A stretch of 64,000 nt of DNA, taken from the NCBI GenBank assembly GCA_910591455.2, contig OU342826.1, positions 11,079,724-11,143,723 of the forward strand, in the 5' to 3' direction. This DNA is from Pholis gunnellus. Taxonomy: Eukaryota > Chordata > Actinopteri > Perciformes > Pholidae. Within the stretch, counting starts at the first letter, position 1, and each line of letters begins with the position of its first letter. The translations under genes were made by a program, and so were the position numbers. The notes below the pieces were generated by a model. The model had not been told where the DNA came from. It searched no databases and worked only from the letters and a program-made list of their open reading frames with translations. Shown here one piece after another: positions 26,766 to 39,030 of the stretch.

Positions 26766-29609
26766 GGCTGACAATATGTCAGCAGTTAATCACCTCTGAT
26801 TGGTGAAAAACACCAGAGCACTTATACCGATACTGAATACTACAGGCTAGTATTACTCAACGACTGGAGACATATTCTAACAGAGTATGGCTGTGGGACA
26901 ACACATTCCCGAAATATAAGATTATTGAGCACATTCCATTGTCATCAGGACAAAAACACTTTGAAAAAAACAGGGAATTCACTGTATTTAAAGTAAAACC
27001 TCTTCTGTCTGAAGTTATTATGGAAGTTCATTACAGCAGGACAGCCAGCGTTTTACAGTGTAAATGTCTCAGAGATGTGTGTTTGGCGTTTTAAGCTCCT
27101 AGGACATCTTGTTTCGTAAATTTGATCACCTTATCCGCCAACTGAAATTGGTCATGCTGTTGCAAATTCAAACCTCAAAAAAACCTAAAACCCAAGCAAT
27201 CATTTCAGGTAAAGCCTGAAGTATTCCATCATCTACCATTTTCCTCTTTGGATAATCTCTGGATTCCTGCCTATTGGAATTCCTCCACAGATTATCGCTT
27301 AAACCACTCCAGGGCCAAGGAGAGGAGGAGGAGAGGGAGGAGGAGGGGAAGGAGGAGGGGGGGAGGGGAGTTTCGTTTTAAGAAGTTGGAAGTCTGTGAG
27401 TCTTGCTGGGCTTGCAGTTCCCCCCGTGGACACGTTTTGTGCATGTCGAGGAATGCGCTCGCTCCATCGCTCTGTTGTAACCCCCCCTCTTCCCATCCCC
27501 TATCTCCTTCCTTTCCTTCTCCTTTTAGCGAACAGAGGCATGAAGGTAGACACAGACAGCCGGGCGAACTCACAACAGCTCCCGTGATCTGCCTGACAAC
27601 AGCCTGAGGGCCCACACATAGGCACACAAACAGACACACAATCAGAACAGAGACAGGGAAAAAAAGAGACCAAAGAGGGGCCCCGGGACGGAGCCTTAAG
27701 GCACTCCAACCTGGTGACACAGCAGCAGCAGCAGCTTCCCTCCAGGCCCCCAGCTGCTAAGCCTAACTAACCACCAGTTGGAAACGGCTCCACTCCTGTT
27801 TGCTAAGTGCCTTTGTTTGGCAGAAAACAATAACTAGCCCCCCCCCCCCCCCTCTAATTTACTGGGGAGTTGGCTCATTCCTCTCAGTGGAATGTACAGT
27901 GTGGGAGCAGCTTGCATTTCATGACGGGGTGGAGAGAGCCGTGATGAGGGGGGTGGTTATCCGGACCGGAGTGGGGCTCATAGAGGGCGGGGTGAGGGGT
28001 ATTTTTAGATGACATGTCATTTTAAACTTGGTGGTGTGTTCCTGTTCTGTGGTGAAGGAATGAAACAGGACGGATAAATAGCCTGAACCTGCAAAGGAGA
28101 ACTCCAATCAAACTGTTAGCAACCAGACAGGCTACAGGCTTACCCAAAGCACTCAGAGAAATCCTCTCTCAAACAATAAGTAATGTAAACACAGCACAAG
28201 CTCAACAATAAAAAAACAGGACAAATACTGAAATCCACATCTACAGAGTGAACAGCAAACACAAATCCCCCATAAACAGAGCACAAATCATGGACGCTAT
28301 TGAGCCTTTCTGAAATGCAAACAGTCCCACGATCATTCTGTCTCCAAAACCACGCCCACTCCATCCACTGTCTCCCTACTTAACCCGCAGTAAACTGCAA
28401 TAGCTCACAGAGCGGTGAGAACGAAAGCAATCCAAGTTCAGCTCGTCTCCGTGAGCGAGTGCAAAGCCTGAAAGGAAAGGGACTGAACGAGGGAAAGATA
28501 GAGAACATATGGTGTACGGGGACCTCGTTTCCTTCCCCTTCACTCATCTCCTCCGTTTCCCCTCATCTCACACACCTGGGACCATTACTCCTCATGGAAT
28601 CAACACCCAACTAAAACTCCACTTTCTTTAATTAGTTCTTGCTCTCCCTCCCCCATCCATATGCTCTCATCTCTCCGTCACCATTTCTCTCTTTGTCTCT
28701 TCTCCAATCTGCTCCGTTTCTTTAGTCCCTGTCGTCGTAATGTCTCACCAACATGGATCTGCTTTCCTCTCAGACTTCCCTCTTTACACCCTTTCCCACT
28801 CAATTTCTCATTTATGATTACTGTATCAGGCTTTGTATACAAAGTGAATGTGGAGCTCTCACAATTCCCATGTCCATAGCCTGTGTGTGTGTGTGTGTGC
28901 TGTAAAGGCCTGTTTGTCTGGGTGTGGTACGGAGTCTGTGTGGGAAATAAGATTGAGGGAGTGGGACGTTTCCCACATTCTACTGCTCAATTACTCAAAG
29001 ACGAAATGATGGGAGAGACAATATACTGCTGGCAGATTGATCCGTGTGCGAGAGGGCATGAGAGGGAGACAGAGCGCTCGACATGAGAGACAACAGGTCG
29101 AGCCGCAAGGAAATCCCAACAGCAAGACAAAAATACAGCAATCTAAACACCGGTCTGGACAGAAAGTGAGCAATCAAAACTCGTCCAGTGCTCACAAACG
29201 TCATAAATACTTGAAGCCATTTTCAAAGCCTCTCCCTCCTGCACGGAAAGAGAACATCATCTCCTCTGCAGCTTAAAACTAGCTCACTGTTGTTGTTTTT
29301 AATGCATTTTTATCTCCCAGTGAATATAAATGATAAGTCTTCAAAGTGCATGCAATATCTATCTCCTTGTTTTTGCAATTGTATTCAATTCCGACTTGAG
29401 CCCCGTAGTAGTTATGGAAATGGGATCAGTACGGTTGCCTGGGTGATGTTTGCGTTAAAATAAACAACTCAAACGTGACGTGGACACCTACGACTGCCAC
29501 CACATCCAGCGAGTGAAAGGCATGTCTGAACGCAGCTACTAGCAGGCTGTCTGCTTGGCTTTGATGTCTGCAACCCTGACCACAAAAGGGACAAGTCATT
29601 ATATGGTGG

Positions 29610-29687
<78 letters not shown>

Positions 29688-29698
29688 TTGTGTGTGTG
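29610..29698. repeat. (TG)n, about 85 bp
   Basis: Alternating TG with a GTTG break near 29688. Confidence 0.97.
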
Positions 29699-30917
29699 AC
29701 ATAAACAGGGCATGGAGGAAATTAGTGCTTATTTAAATCACAGTGACCTCAAACCTGGAAGCCCACATCAAAGTTGTCCACTTATGCTATGTACTACATG
29801 TGGTACATTTCTCTTTAAATTGGAAAAAAACACAATACCATATGCAAGTTCCAGAAATTGCACATTTAAATTGGAAATGTATACAAATTCAGATATACCG
29901 GAAAGACATAAACAACTTTAATACTTCGTATCTGTCAGTAATCACAAGACACTGTGGGAGGAAAGTCATGTAATCCATGCATCCATCCTGGATCAAGCGT
30001 CACTAACATGTATGCCATTTAAATATGGGATATGAATAGGTAGTAAATATAAACTAGAGACAAGAGTAGCCTTGTGATTGATGTGTCCGACTAAGGCCAC
30101 AGCTCACTTGGGTTCATGACAGCCATTATCATGAGTTATAGGGGTCTTAATGAGAGCTGTGGCAGCATGTTTATTCATGGCCCACGTCATGAGAGTGAAC
30201 AAATGCAGACAAAAATGAATAGACACGAAGGCAAAAGAAATGACACGGCGTGTGAATGACCAGACTTTCCATCACACAAATTACAGGTAGACAGGAGAGG
30301 AACTGAGTCCATCTGAAGAGCAGATTGAATGTGACACTTTGCACAAGGTACATTAGACAAATGCAAAACTAGGTTCTCAAAAGAAAAACAATATTAAGTC
30401 AAACAGAAAATCTTCAGGGAAATGTGAAAGCCGAATGTGTCGTTTAGTCCGTTTAGTCAGTGCATCTTCACATGTTGTGTTGCTGTATGAAAGTGCCGCG
30501 GGTGATGTTTTTGTTGTACTAATTAGAGGATGGAATGCGATGAAAATCAATGGGTGGAAACGACCAAATGACGCAGAAGCACTAAATCAGACGGAGAAGG
30601 GAAAATCCCACAACTGTCTTCAATATGCTGGAGCATGTGTTGCATGTTGGTTCTATTTGTGTGTGTGAGAGTGTGTGTGTGTGTGCCTGTGTGTGTTTGA
30701 TTTCTTGATCTCCTCCAGCGTGCATTTGTAAACTCCACCTCCCTCTGCCTGGCCTGGTTGCTAGGAAACCTGCTTATGGCACGTGCCTGACTGTCTTTCC
30801 TGACCTTTGACCCCCACAGAGCTCTAACCCCAATGACCTCAGGAGTGGTCTGGCCATTCATCTTACTGACCACTCCCACAGACACTGCTCTGTGTGTGTG
30901 TGTGTGAGTAAGCACTT

Positions 30918-31340
30918 CGTAGGCTACGTTCATCAGACTGCAGACAAATCAGATCTTTAAGGCAGACCGTCAGCGTCAGCACTGTTATTTGCAAGTGATC
31001 AGATTGGATTTATGTGTCCGAGCATCACCAGCTTCTGTGCATAAGGTTGCTTTGGTAACTACGTAGCTACGCTGGGCTCTCCAACACAGAAAAAAGTTTT
31101 TAAAAAGTAAGATGTTTATAGTGTCTGCCCACGGACGGTTGCTCTCCTCCATAGCACTCTGCTAGTAGCAGCACGGATTCTCAGTACCTCCACACGGCCA
31201 GACTGACACGCATCTGTAGAAATACGATTGGAATCACATTTCAATCCACCTCCAAATGTGGTTTGTATCCGATTTGCAAAATTCTCATACCAAGAGGATT
31301 TTTGCTTTTTTAAAATAAATTGAATCTGAATATGCCAAAA
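30918..31340. repeat. Probable non-autonomous DNA transposon remnant
   Basis: The left end reads TAGGCTACGTTCATCAGACT and continues GCAGACAAATCAGATC. Inside are several ATCCGATTT/AGATTGGATTT-type motifs and CCACCTCCAAATGTGGTTTG. This combination marks a short hAT-like element known from fish. The right boundary is unclear. The 126-codon minus frame at 31116-31496 overlaps it and is not taken as a gene. Confidence 0.45.
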
Positions 31341-31553
31341 TCGGAACAAGACTGTAGACGCGAATGAGTTTGTGTCAACTGTGGGTGAGAGGAAAAACCC
31401 CACGTGTGTATTGGTGTATAATCCAGTAGGATACAGCCTAAAACGCTGCATCAAGTATCGGCGAGTATGTGAGTGTATGCATTGATCTGATATCACCTTA
31501 TCATATCATTTAATCATTCCATTTACACAACACGTGTCACTCGCTACCCGACC

Positions 31554-31647
31554 GGTATTTCACAGTGCGAACTCGTACTACACAGCAGTGTAGTTGTTAA
31601 GGTATTTCACAGTGCGAACTCGTACTACACAGCAGTGTAGTTGTTAA
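31554..31647. repeat. Exact 2 x 47-bp tandem duplication
   Basis: Positions 31554-31600 and 31601-31647 are identical at every base, head to tail. Each unit holds a 7-bp inverted repeat, ACTACAC and GTGTAGT around AGCA, able to form a small hairpin. The unit is not low-complexity DNA, so the copy arose by a recent duplication, or by an assembly duplication. Confidence 0.95.
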
Positions 31648-31941
31648 CACTCCCTTGCACACTTTTTTCCCACATTATTCTACATTGTGAACAACGGAAT
31701 CCGTGAAAGCTAGTTAGCGTTAGCTGTTAGCAGTCGGTGGGCAGCACAGTCCTGCTGAGCTAAATAATGGATTCAGGCAACATTCAGTAAAAATTAGTAA
31801 CATTATCGTGATGTGTTCCAATGTAATCATGTAAAATGTTGTTTTTGTAGAGAAACCTGTAGATGTTTTAGATACTAAAGAGCAGCTGGATCTATGAAGA
31901 GGCAAATGTTTTTTTGTATTTCAAAAGTTGAACTGCTGGAA

Positions 31942-31943
<2 letters not shown>

Positions 31944-32000
<57 letters not shown>
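31944..32000. repeat. (TG)n, about 57 bp
   Basis: Pure alternating TG. Confidence 0.97.
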
Positions 32001-32003
<3 letters not shown>

Positions 32004-32503
32004 TGTTAAACTGATCTTCACTGTGAGCACAGAGATACGTTCCCTTTAAACTCTACATCATCCTGCACAGTCAATCAAACAATAAGCAACAGGGGGACTT
32101 GAACTGCAGTAGTCTTTGGTGGGGTTGTAACCTTCTAAACCCTCCAGATCTGGACACAGAGAATATGTCAAATATCAAGAAATGATTAAGAGTTGAGAAA
32201 ATGCACAACTACAGGTAAGAGTTTCTCTGCAAGCATATTGAGCTGAATTGTGTTAAACTGTGGACAAAAATCTGCAAACTGAGCTTCGGTTGCTGTTTGG
32301 GAACACAACCAAGGAGGCCATGTAACACTAAACAAGCTGCAGGCATAGGGGCAGTGGCCCACAGTAGTTTGCCACACATACAAATATGTCGATATCCATG
32401 AATGCAGAGGCACAGAAAAGGTAGAATTCTGGGTAAGAGTATCGCAGAGCACCAACCTTATCCCCCCTTGCAAATATTGCCCCGCAAAAACAGTGTCAGA
32501 TAG

Positions 32504-32542
<39 letters not shown>

Positions 32543-32647
32543 ATTCTGTCTTGCTAGCAGCAGACAAGGGGAAGCGTCACGCCTTTATTTATTCATCAAC
32601 CTTCTGGGAACAGGCAATGAGAGTCAATGTCAATACATTATTGCACA

Positions 32648-32688
<41 letters not shown>

Positions 32689-33352
32689 TCAGTCAACCTA
32701 TAGAATGAGCACATATACAGTTACTTTTCTAGGATACCTCTGCCAACACATACTGTAATGGCTTGCTCTAAAATATCACAGTACACACACACTACACACA
32801 CCCCTTGTTCAGGGACGGGGCTATGAATCTGAGCCCAGAAAGCACACAGAACCTATATGCATATATATACCCGGATATGCAACACACACACAGCCTATTT
32901 AAAAACTCCAGTTTAGCTGAGTCAGCACGGCAAAACAGAAAAGACTTGAGGGCTGGACAAAACAACGAGCCCGGTAACCTCGGAGACACACTGTACAGCA
33001 CACACACACAGCATCCTGACATACTGTGTGTGTCCACAAGTACAAACACGTGCGTAACGTTACAGAAACACCCAGCAACAAAGAAAAGCCACAAACACAA
33101 TAGAACACACTCGTATAAAATGCAAAAGACACAGGGACAACACACACACCAGTTTGGGGAACACAAGCATGTGCGTGTGCTACTTCACATCTGGCTCCTC
33201 TTAGACCAAGACACAAAAGAAGTAGTATGTGTAGAGACACTAGAGAATGTGGCATTGTGTGTGTTCACATGTGTGTGTGTGTGTGTGTGTGTGTTTGTCA
33301 TTTGGTCAGTGCTTTGATAGCTGGCGAATGAGGAGGAGGGCTCACCATGAGG

Positions 33353-33358
33353 AGAGAC

Positions 33359-33447
<89 letters not shown>

Positions 33448-33463
33448 GAGACAGAGAGAGAGG
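33353..33463. repeat. (GA)n, about 110 bp
   Basis: AG dinucleotides with a few GACAGA variants at both ends. Purine-only on the plus strand. Confidence 0.97.
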
Positions 33464-34005
33464 GGCCAGCCGCCGTCAGATACACAAACCACATGCAGCT
33501 GTTCAGTGTTTGCCTGAGAAGCACATGACGCACACACACACACACACACACACACACGCAAAGCCTCACACACAGAGAGAGGAACGTAGGTCTTAGTGAC
33601 TCGGCCAGCGAACATGTATGTGAGACTTGTTCGCCACCATGTGCATCTATCTCAGTGGAAATCCTCAGGTTGTCTGTGCGAGTCTGTTTTTGGCCCGTAG
33701 TGAGTCGTGTAGCGTGTTGCGGGTCTAACTGTGGGGTAAAAATAGCCCTCCGTGTCAAACACGGTTACAGAGTGATGACGAAACAACTGGCTCTACCAGC
33801 TGCACACACACACACACAAACACGTTGTTTTGGATGCACACAGCTCCGTTAAGTCATTGTCTCAACTCAATGCACTAACACTGTTACTTGGTTGTGCCCT
33901 CTCTGGTCTCGGTGGTGTGTAGGGGCGTCAGTATGTCTAATCTTACTTGCCCCCACCTTATCTGCAGGACACTCCTGTGCTAGTCTCACCAGATCACACA
34001 CACAC

Positions 34006-34047
<42 letters not shown>

Positions 34048-34799
34048 GAAGGGAGGGGCGCTGACCTGACTGTTTGATGTTAAAGTTTGGAGCCGACCAA
34101 GAGAAAACTTCAAACACTGCAAAGAATTAAAAAGATTACCTCCCCTGTACACACGCACGCACGCACACCCACACACACACACACACAGACACAAACAAGT
34201 ATCAGTGCAGGTCAGCTTGCCCTTCAATGGAAAGAGAAAAAGACGGACATAGAAAGGGAACATCTGCCGTGTAGTCAATCTCTCTTTTGACTGTAAAGTA
34301 ACTTAAAAACTGATCCCAAGCCAGAGCGATGTCAGTAAAGACATGAAGGGACCTGAAGCGTAAGTCAGTGAGAGCTGTAGGAGACAATGTCTGAATGATG
34401 TAACATGATGCGCTCCATTAGCCTCAACACAATCTAAATGACGCCTTTCATACAAGAACCATATCATTCAATTCAATGTGATTTGACAGAAATACCCCGT
34501 GACTGTGGGTCTGTGTGTTAATGTGTTCAGCGGGCATCGTGGTGACATGCATGAGTTTAGTATGGTTGGTGTTTAGAGCGCTACACGATGCAACCTCTAC
34601 AGAGTCACCTGAGCTCACTAGTATGCTACGTTGTAGTTTGACGGCAGTTAAAGAAATGAGATCACACTTTCCTCTTTTGTTGAGGTGGTAACACAAACTC
34701 GACAAAATCAAATGTGTGGACAATTCAGACGTACAGCTTTTCCGTGCCAGTATATTAAAAGAAATGTGTGCGACTCTGCTATTGGTTGTGAAAACACAC

Positions 34800-35120
34800 A
34801 ATCAGGTCGTTAAAGGGAGATTTTGGTTTTGTACAACTTGGGTCTTATATTGTAGTTTTGGACATCACTCTTGGTGACATCACTGCTGGTAATAACTGGT
34901 GCTTACACAGTGAATTAATAATCACACGAGGAAAGAAACAGTCTTTTTTTCGTTGTTCCGGTAATTATTTAAATAAATCGTCCAACAGCACGAGGAATAC
35001 AAGCAGTCAGACGATCGTAAAGGTTTCGTACAAAGTCCCAGGTTATCGACACTTATTCAGGAAACATGAGGTATCATTACTGTTATTACCCACCTTTAGA
35101 TTTTTACCACTAAAATGATT
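34800..35120. repeat. Possible dispersed repeat, AT-rich
   Basis: The sequence TTGTACAACTTGGGTCTTAT followed by TTGGACATCACTCTTGGTGA resembles the edge of a repeat seen in other fish introns. It is AT-rich, free of microsatellites and has no credible coding frame; the 86-codon plus frame has no recognisable content. Weak call. Confidence 0.25.
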
Positions 35121-35763
35121 GCTATAATCTGGCTCAAGTGTCAGCAGTCCTTCGGCGAGGGGAATAAGTATACCAGATGAAAATGATGGCTGATACGAAG
35201 AAAACAGGGCCGACGGTTAACTGAAAGGCTGTTAAAGGCTGTTTCAGGGGTTAATTGGGATCTCTGGGGTGAAGGTTAGAAGGGGTTCACGAGGTTGAGA
35301 GGTGAGGGTGATGGGGGCGGGGGGGGGGGTCTACATTCTGAAGGACCCATTAGTTCACAATAAGGATGCTGAAATGTGTGCTTTGTGACTGAAGGACCAA
35401 GCTTTACTCTTCCTTCTAGTAGGACACACATTGCGCTTGTTGACATGTGCTGATCGGTGAAATTATGACGGCACACATATCTCAAAAGTCCCACGTACAT
35501 GTGAAAAATGGAAGAACAGCTTGATGTTAGAACCCGGCTTACATTCTTCTCTCTCAACACCTGGTCCATTGCTGTGTGCAGTACGCATGCTTGGGTTGTC
35601 GATTTTAATTTATTGTGGCAGGTGCAGCCCTCGGCCCAATTCAAAAACGTCTGGGAGAAATGATTTGGAGTAGAGAGTCCTTTCATACCCACTATTTTAT
35701 TCCACGGGACGCTAGCACGATGTGCAGCATGTACTATAGATACATAAGTAGAACATAATTAAG

Positions 35764-35840
35764 TAGGGCTGTCCAAGACCAATGAAATTCTTAGTTGACT
35801 AAGATCAAAACAACGATAAGTCAACTAATGGACTGAGTTT
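35764..35840 (+). repeat. Short dispersed repeat fragment
   Basis: It begins GTAGGGCTGTCCAAGACCAA, followed by GAAATTCTTAGTTGACTAAG and, further on, AAGTCAACTAATGGACTGA. The two GTTGACTAA/GTCAACTAA pieces are inverted with respect to each other. I recognise this as the start of a common fish repeat, cut short here. Confidence 0.5.
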
Positions 35841-36752
35841 ACCGCTTTAGAATGAAGGTAGACGTGTGCGATAGCGGTGGGAATGTGTACGCTTGTACAT
35901 ACGATGAGTTCTGCACCCCGGCGTGTGTGTGTGTGGGCGCACTGTTCTTTCATGTGAGGTGTAAAGTTTGACACACTGTTCATTAGAAAGATATGGGAGA
36001 GAAGAAAATAGAAACAGAGAATAATGAAAACAAAAGAGTAAAGAAATGGAAATTAATGAATAAAGTTTGGTGTTGAAGAGAGGGGAGGGAGAGAAAGTCG
36101 AAGAGCGCAAAGAAATAAAAGTTGTATATGAGCTATGTGACATGAAGGGAGAGTGACACAGAGAAAGCAGAGCTGTTAGCAGCAGCACGGTGGGTGGTTG
36201 TGGAGGATGCAGCACCACACCACACACCCTTAGTGAGTGATGCATGCTAGCCGGTCGGAGCCCGGTGGCTAGAGCTAGCCTTTATTGGTTATGCAGCTGG
36301 TTTGATGTGGAGCCCACACACAGCGACAGGATGACAGACACACTGTAACACACACACCACAGAGAGAGGGGGGGCTGTATGTGTGGGCGTGGGAAGTGGG
36401 TGTGTTGAGTTGCTGCTATACGTGTGTGTCGGTATACGGGAAAACTGAGATGGTACATCTGTGTGTGGAGGCTTGAAGAGAGACTGACTGGTGTGCGAAT
36501 GTAAAGTGGGCTGCAAGTTGTGTGGGAGAGAGTGTGTAAGTGTGCGTGGCTGATACCTGTACACCTGTGTGTGTGTGTGCGTGTGTGTGTAGGGAGGGTA
36601 ACGTTTGCCTCCGAGTCTAAATGTGTGCAGGTGTAAGAAACAATGAGTGTGTGTGTGATTTGAGAGATTAGAAGCAGTGCAGACGGAGTGAGAATGTAAG
36701 AAAAACAAGACCAAGAGATGAAAGACGTGGCTTTGTAGAGTACAACACAAAG

Positions 36753-36754
36753 GA

Positions 36755-36793
<39 letters not shown>
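36753..36793. repeat. (AAAG)n tetranucleotide repeat
   Basis: About ten GAAA units, purine-only. Confidence 0.95.
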
Positions 36794-37599
36794 TGTATAC
36801 AGAGAAAAGAGGTGCGATAGTGTTGGGGAAAAAGACAACAATCAAAAAGAAGGAATGAATGACTGACGCCTAATGATTGAGATGAAAAAGATAGAGTAGA
36901 GAAAGGAGGAGGGGAAGGATGGAGAGAGTAACGGAGAGCGTGGAGTGTCTGGCCGTGTCCCAGCTTTGTCTTTGGTCTCAGGGGAGGGAGGCTGGCAGAG
37001 GCAGGCAGGCTGGCTGCTCTGGCTCAGAGCCAGGCCACACACTGTGCCACGCTGCCCAGGAAAAGCCTCAGTCTGAGGGGGACAGGGAGTTGGGGGGGGG
37101 GGGGGGAGAGACCTAAAGTCCAGCCCCCCCCCCCCCCCCCCCGAGGCACTTCAACAGACCCCGGGGGACCCATTGTGCCCACTGCTCAACCACTTGACAC
37201 ATCTGGTCCCCTCAGCCTGGTGAAGACTCGTCCACCTTGGCACGGTGCTCTGGATGTGGGGTAACAAACCATGTCTGCGGTCTAACCTGAGCCGGAGTGG
37301 CCCGGAGACGATTATACAGACTCCGGAGTAAATACTGGGACTGAAAGGAACTTTGCTTCTGCCATCGGATCTACAGCACAATATCACGATTGAAAGCTTT
37401 GAATTATGGGTGATTACTGTCGCCCAAGCAGGGCAATGTCCAGGAAATGTTGTAAACAAACACAGTTATGTCCAGAACAACGTTTGCGGTTGTATTGCTA
37501 CTTTTCCTGTTGCCATGCGGGTGATGAACACGAACACACTGCTTTACGGTGCCACGAGTACAGGGGCTTATTTTCATTATACATTTAACTACATATTAT

Positions 37600-37745
37600 T
37601 TTTCCAACTCATGGTTTAGTCTGTAAAATGTCAGAAAGGAGTAAAACTAAAAAAAGAGCTCCAGGTGTATTCAAATGACTTCTTTTATCTGACCAACAGC
37701 TGAAGACAAAAAAGGATTATTCAATTTACAGTCGCATAAAAGAGA
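37600..37745 (+). repeat. Dispersed teleost repeat, copy 2
   Basis: It shares the GTTTAGTCTGTAAAATGTCA start, the TCAAATGACTTCTTTTATCT middle, a TGACCAACAGCTGAAGACA segment and the ATTCAATTTACAGTCGCATA end with the family seen at 26630. No coding frame is present. Confidence 0.5.
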
Positions 37746-38989
37746 GGAGGGCTAAGCATGTGCAGGTGTGTGTTTGTATTACAGCGTATCCCTGCTCAAT
37801 AAATAAACTGTTCTGTGATCATCGGTGTGCACTAATTGGATATTTTACTGCTTTCAACTCAGCAAAGGAGATGTGATCAACCCAGTGGTGAACACCTCCT
37901 GCGTCTAAGAATGATGCTGCTCAACCGCTCAACCGGTCAACCAGTCAAACCACCTCAAGGCAAGGCAGGAAACTGGGCCAAGTTTTCCAAACTACAGTAT
38001 TATAAAAAAAAAAAAAGGGAAAGGCAAGAGTCTCTGAATCAAAGCCAGGAAATATTCTGACTGGTACCCGTTCAGCAGCTCTAGCAGAGAAAGTTCAGAC
38101 TTCAGTTGAAAGTGACTTGAGAGAAGAAAGCAACTGCAGCATTCAGCCCAGAGCTGCTCACTAATGAACACGGCTTCTCCATCACGTGCTGTGACTGATT
38201 AAAACCCAACGAAACCTCCCTCATATCACACTCTCTCCATCTTCAGATTGAAGCTACACACCGCTTTACCTTCTCTTTCCAATCCCAGGGATGTTTACAA
38301 TCCTTCCAGAAACAGACAGACGGTAGTTTCCTCCACTCAAAACACGCCGACAAGATTTATGATTTGGTTTGAACACATGTAATAGTATACAACTACACTA
38401 AAATCGCATGTTTCCAAAACTGAAAACATGCCTTGTTTTCTCCTTTTTAACTTTGTTTTAACTTTTGTTGGTTTATGAATCTCTCCACTTCCGTTTTCTG
38501 CCTCTCTCGTCCTTCCTCCGGCGCACACATCTGTGTTGAGTACATGTGCTGTGTGGACATTGGTGTGTGTTAGAGCAGAGAGCAGCCCGAGGGCACAGAG
38601 CTCACTAAACTCCAGTTTCCAGCTGCCTGGACAAGCCCATCAGCCTCGAACCTCAGAGCCTGTTTCTGAAGGATGGGAGAGGACGTTGCATTGGGATTAC
38701 ATCACTGATAAAGGGAAGACAATAAGCCTTTCCAATGTGTGCTTGTTGGTATATAAATATATTTTGGCACAGGGTGGAGACTGTGTGTGTGTGTGTGTGT
38801 GAGTGTGTGTGTGTGAGTTTGTGTGTATTCACCCATATCCAGTGTCTACAAAAATGACCTCTGTGTTGAATGTACGATCACTAAAGCTCACGTTACGAGC
38901 AGCCCTTCCTCTCTCTGTCTTTCGCTGTTGAGCTATAAGGTTACCACTGGCTCCAGACAGTGAGGCTAATACTCCTCCGCCCCTCTCAC

Positions 38990-39030
38990 CTGACCGGAGG
39001 AAAGAAGGGAGGCAGGGAGAGCGGAACCGA
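38990..39030 (-). other. Candidate 41-bp pyrimidine-rich exon between splice-like sites
   Basis: The minus strand shows CTCCCTCATCGTTTTAG before 39030 and GGTCAG|GTGAGA at 38990/38989. It is pyrimidine-rich, so a leader exon or a false pair is more likely than coding. Confidence 0.15.

Larger units (their letters stand above)
23169..38989. other. Noncoding, mixed unique and repeat DNA
   Basis: Apart from the repeats and exon candidates listed separately, no gene is supported. 26330-27290 and 29700-30450 are unique and AT-rich. 27330-27365 and 36880-37140 are purine- or G-rich. 28140-28364 on the minus strand is a 74-codon frame ending at a GG|GTAAGC donor, hydrophobic and unrecognised. Confidence 0.6.

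Noticed and set aside
28140..28364. 74-codon minus-strand frame ending at a GTAAGC donor
   Set aside because: Hydrophobic, unrecognised, no convincing upstream acceptor or promoter.
32805..33317. 170-codon plus-strand open frame
   Set aside because: Thr, His, Lys-rich with a Cys-Val tail, generated by CA and TG tracts.
35276..35692. 138-codon minus-strand open frame, Cys-rich
   Set aside because: AT-rich at all codon positions, ends in a Pro run from poly-G, no recognisable motif.
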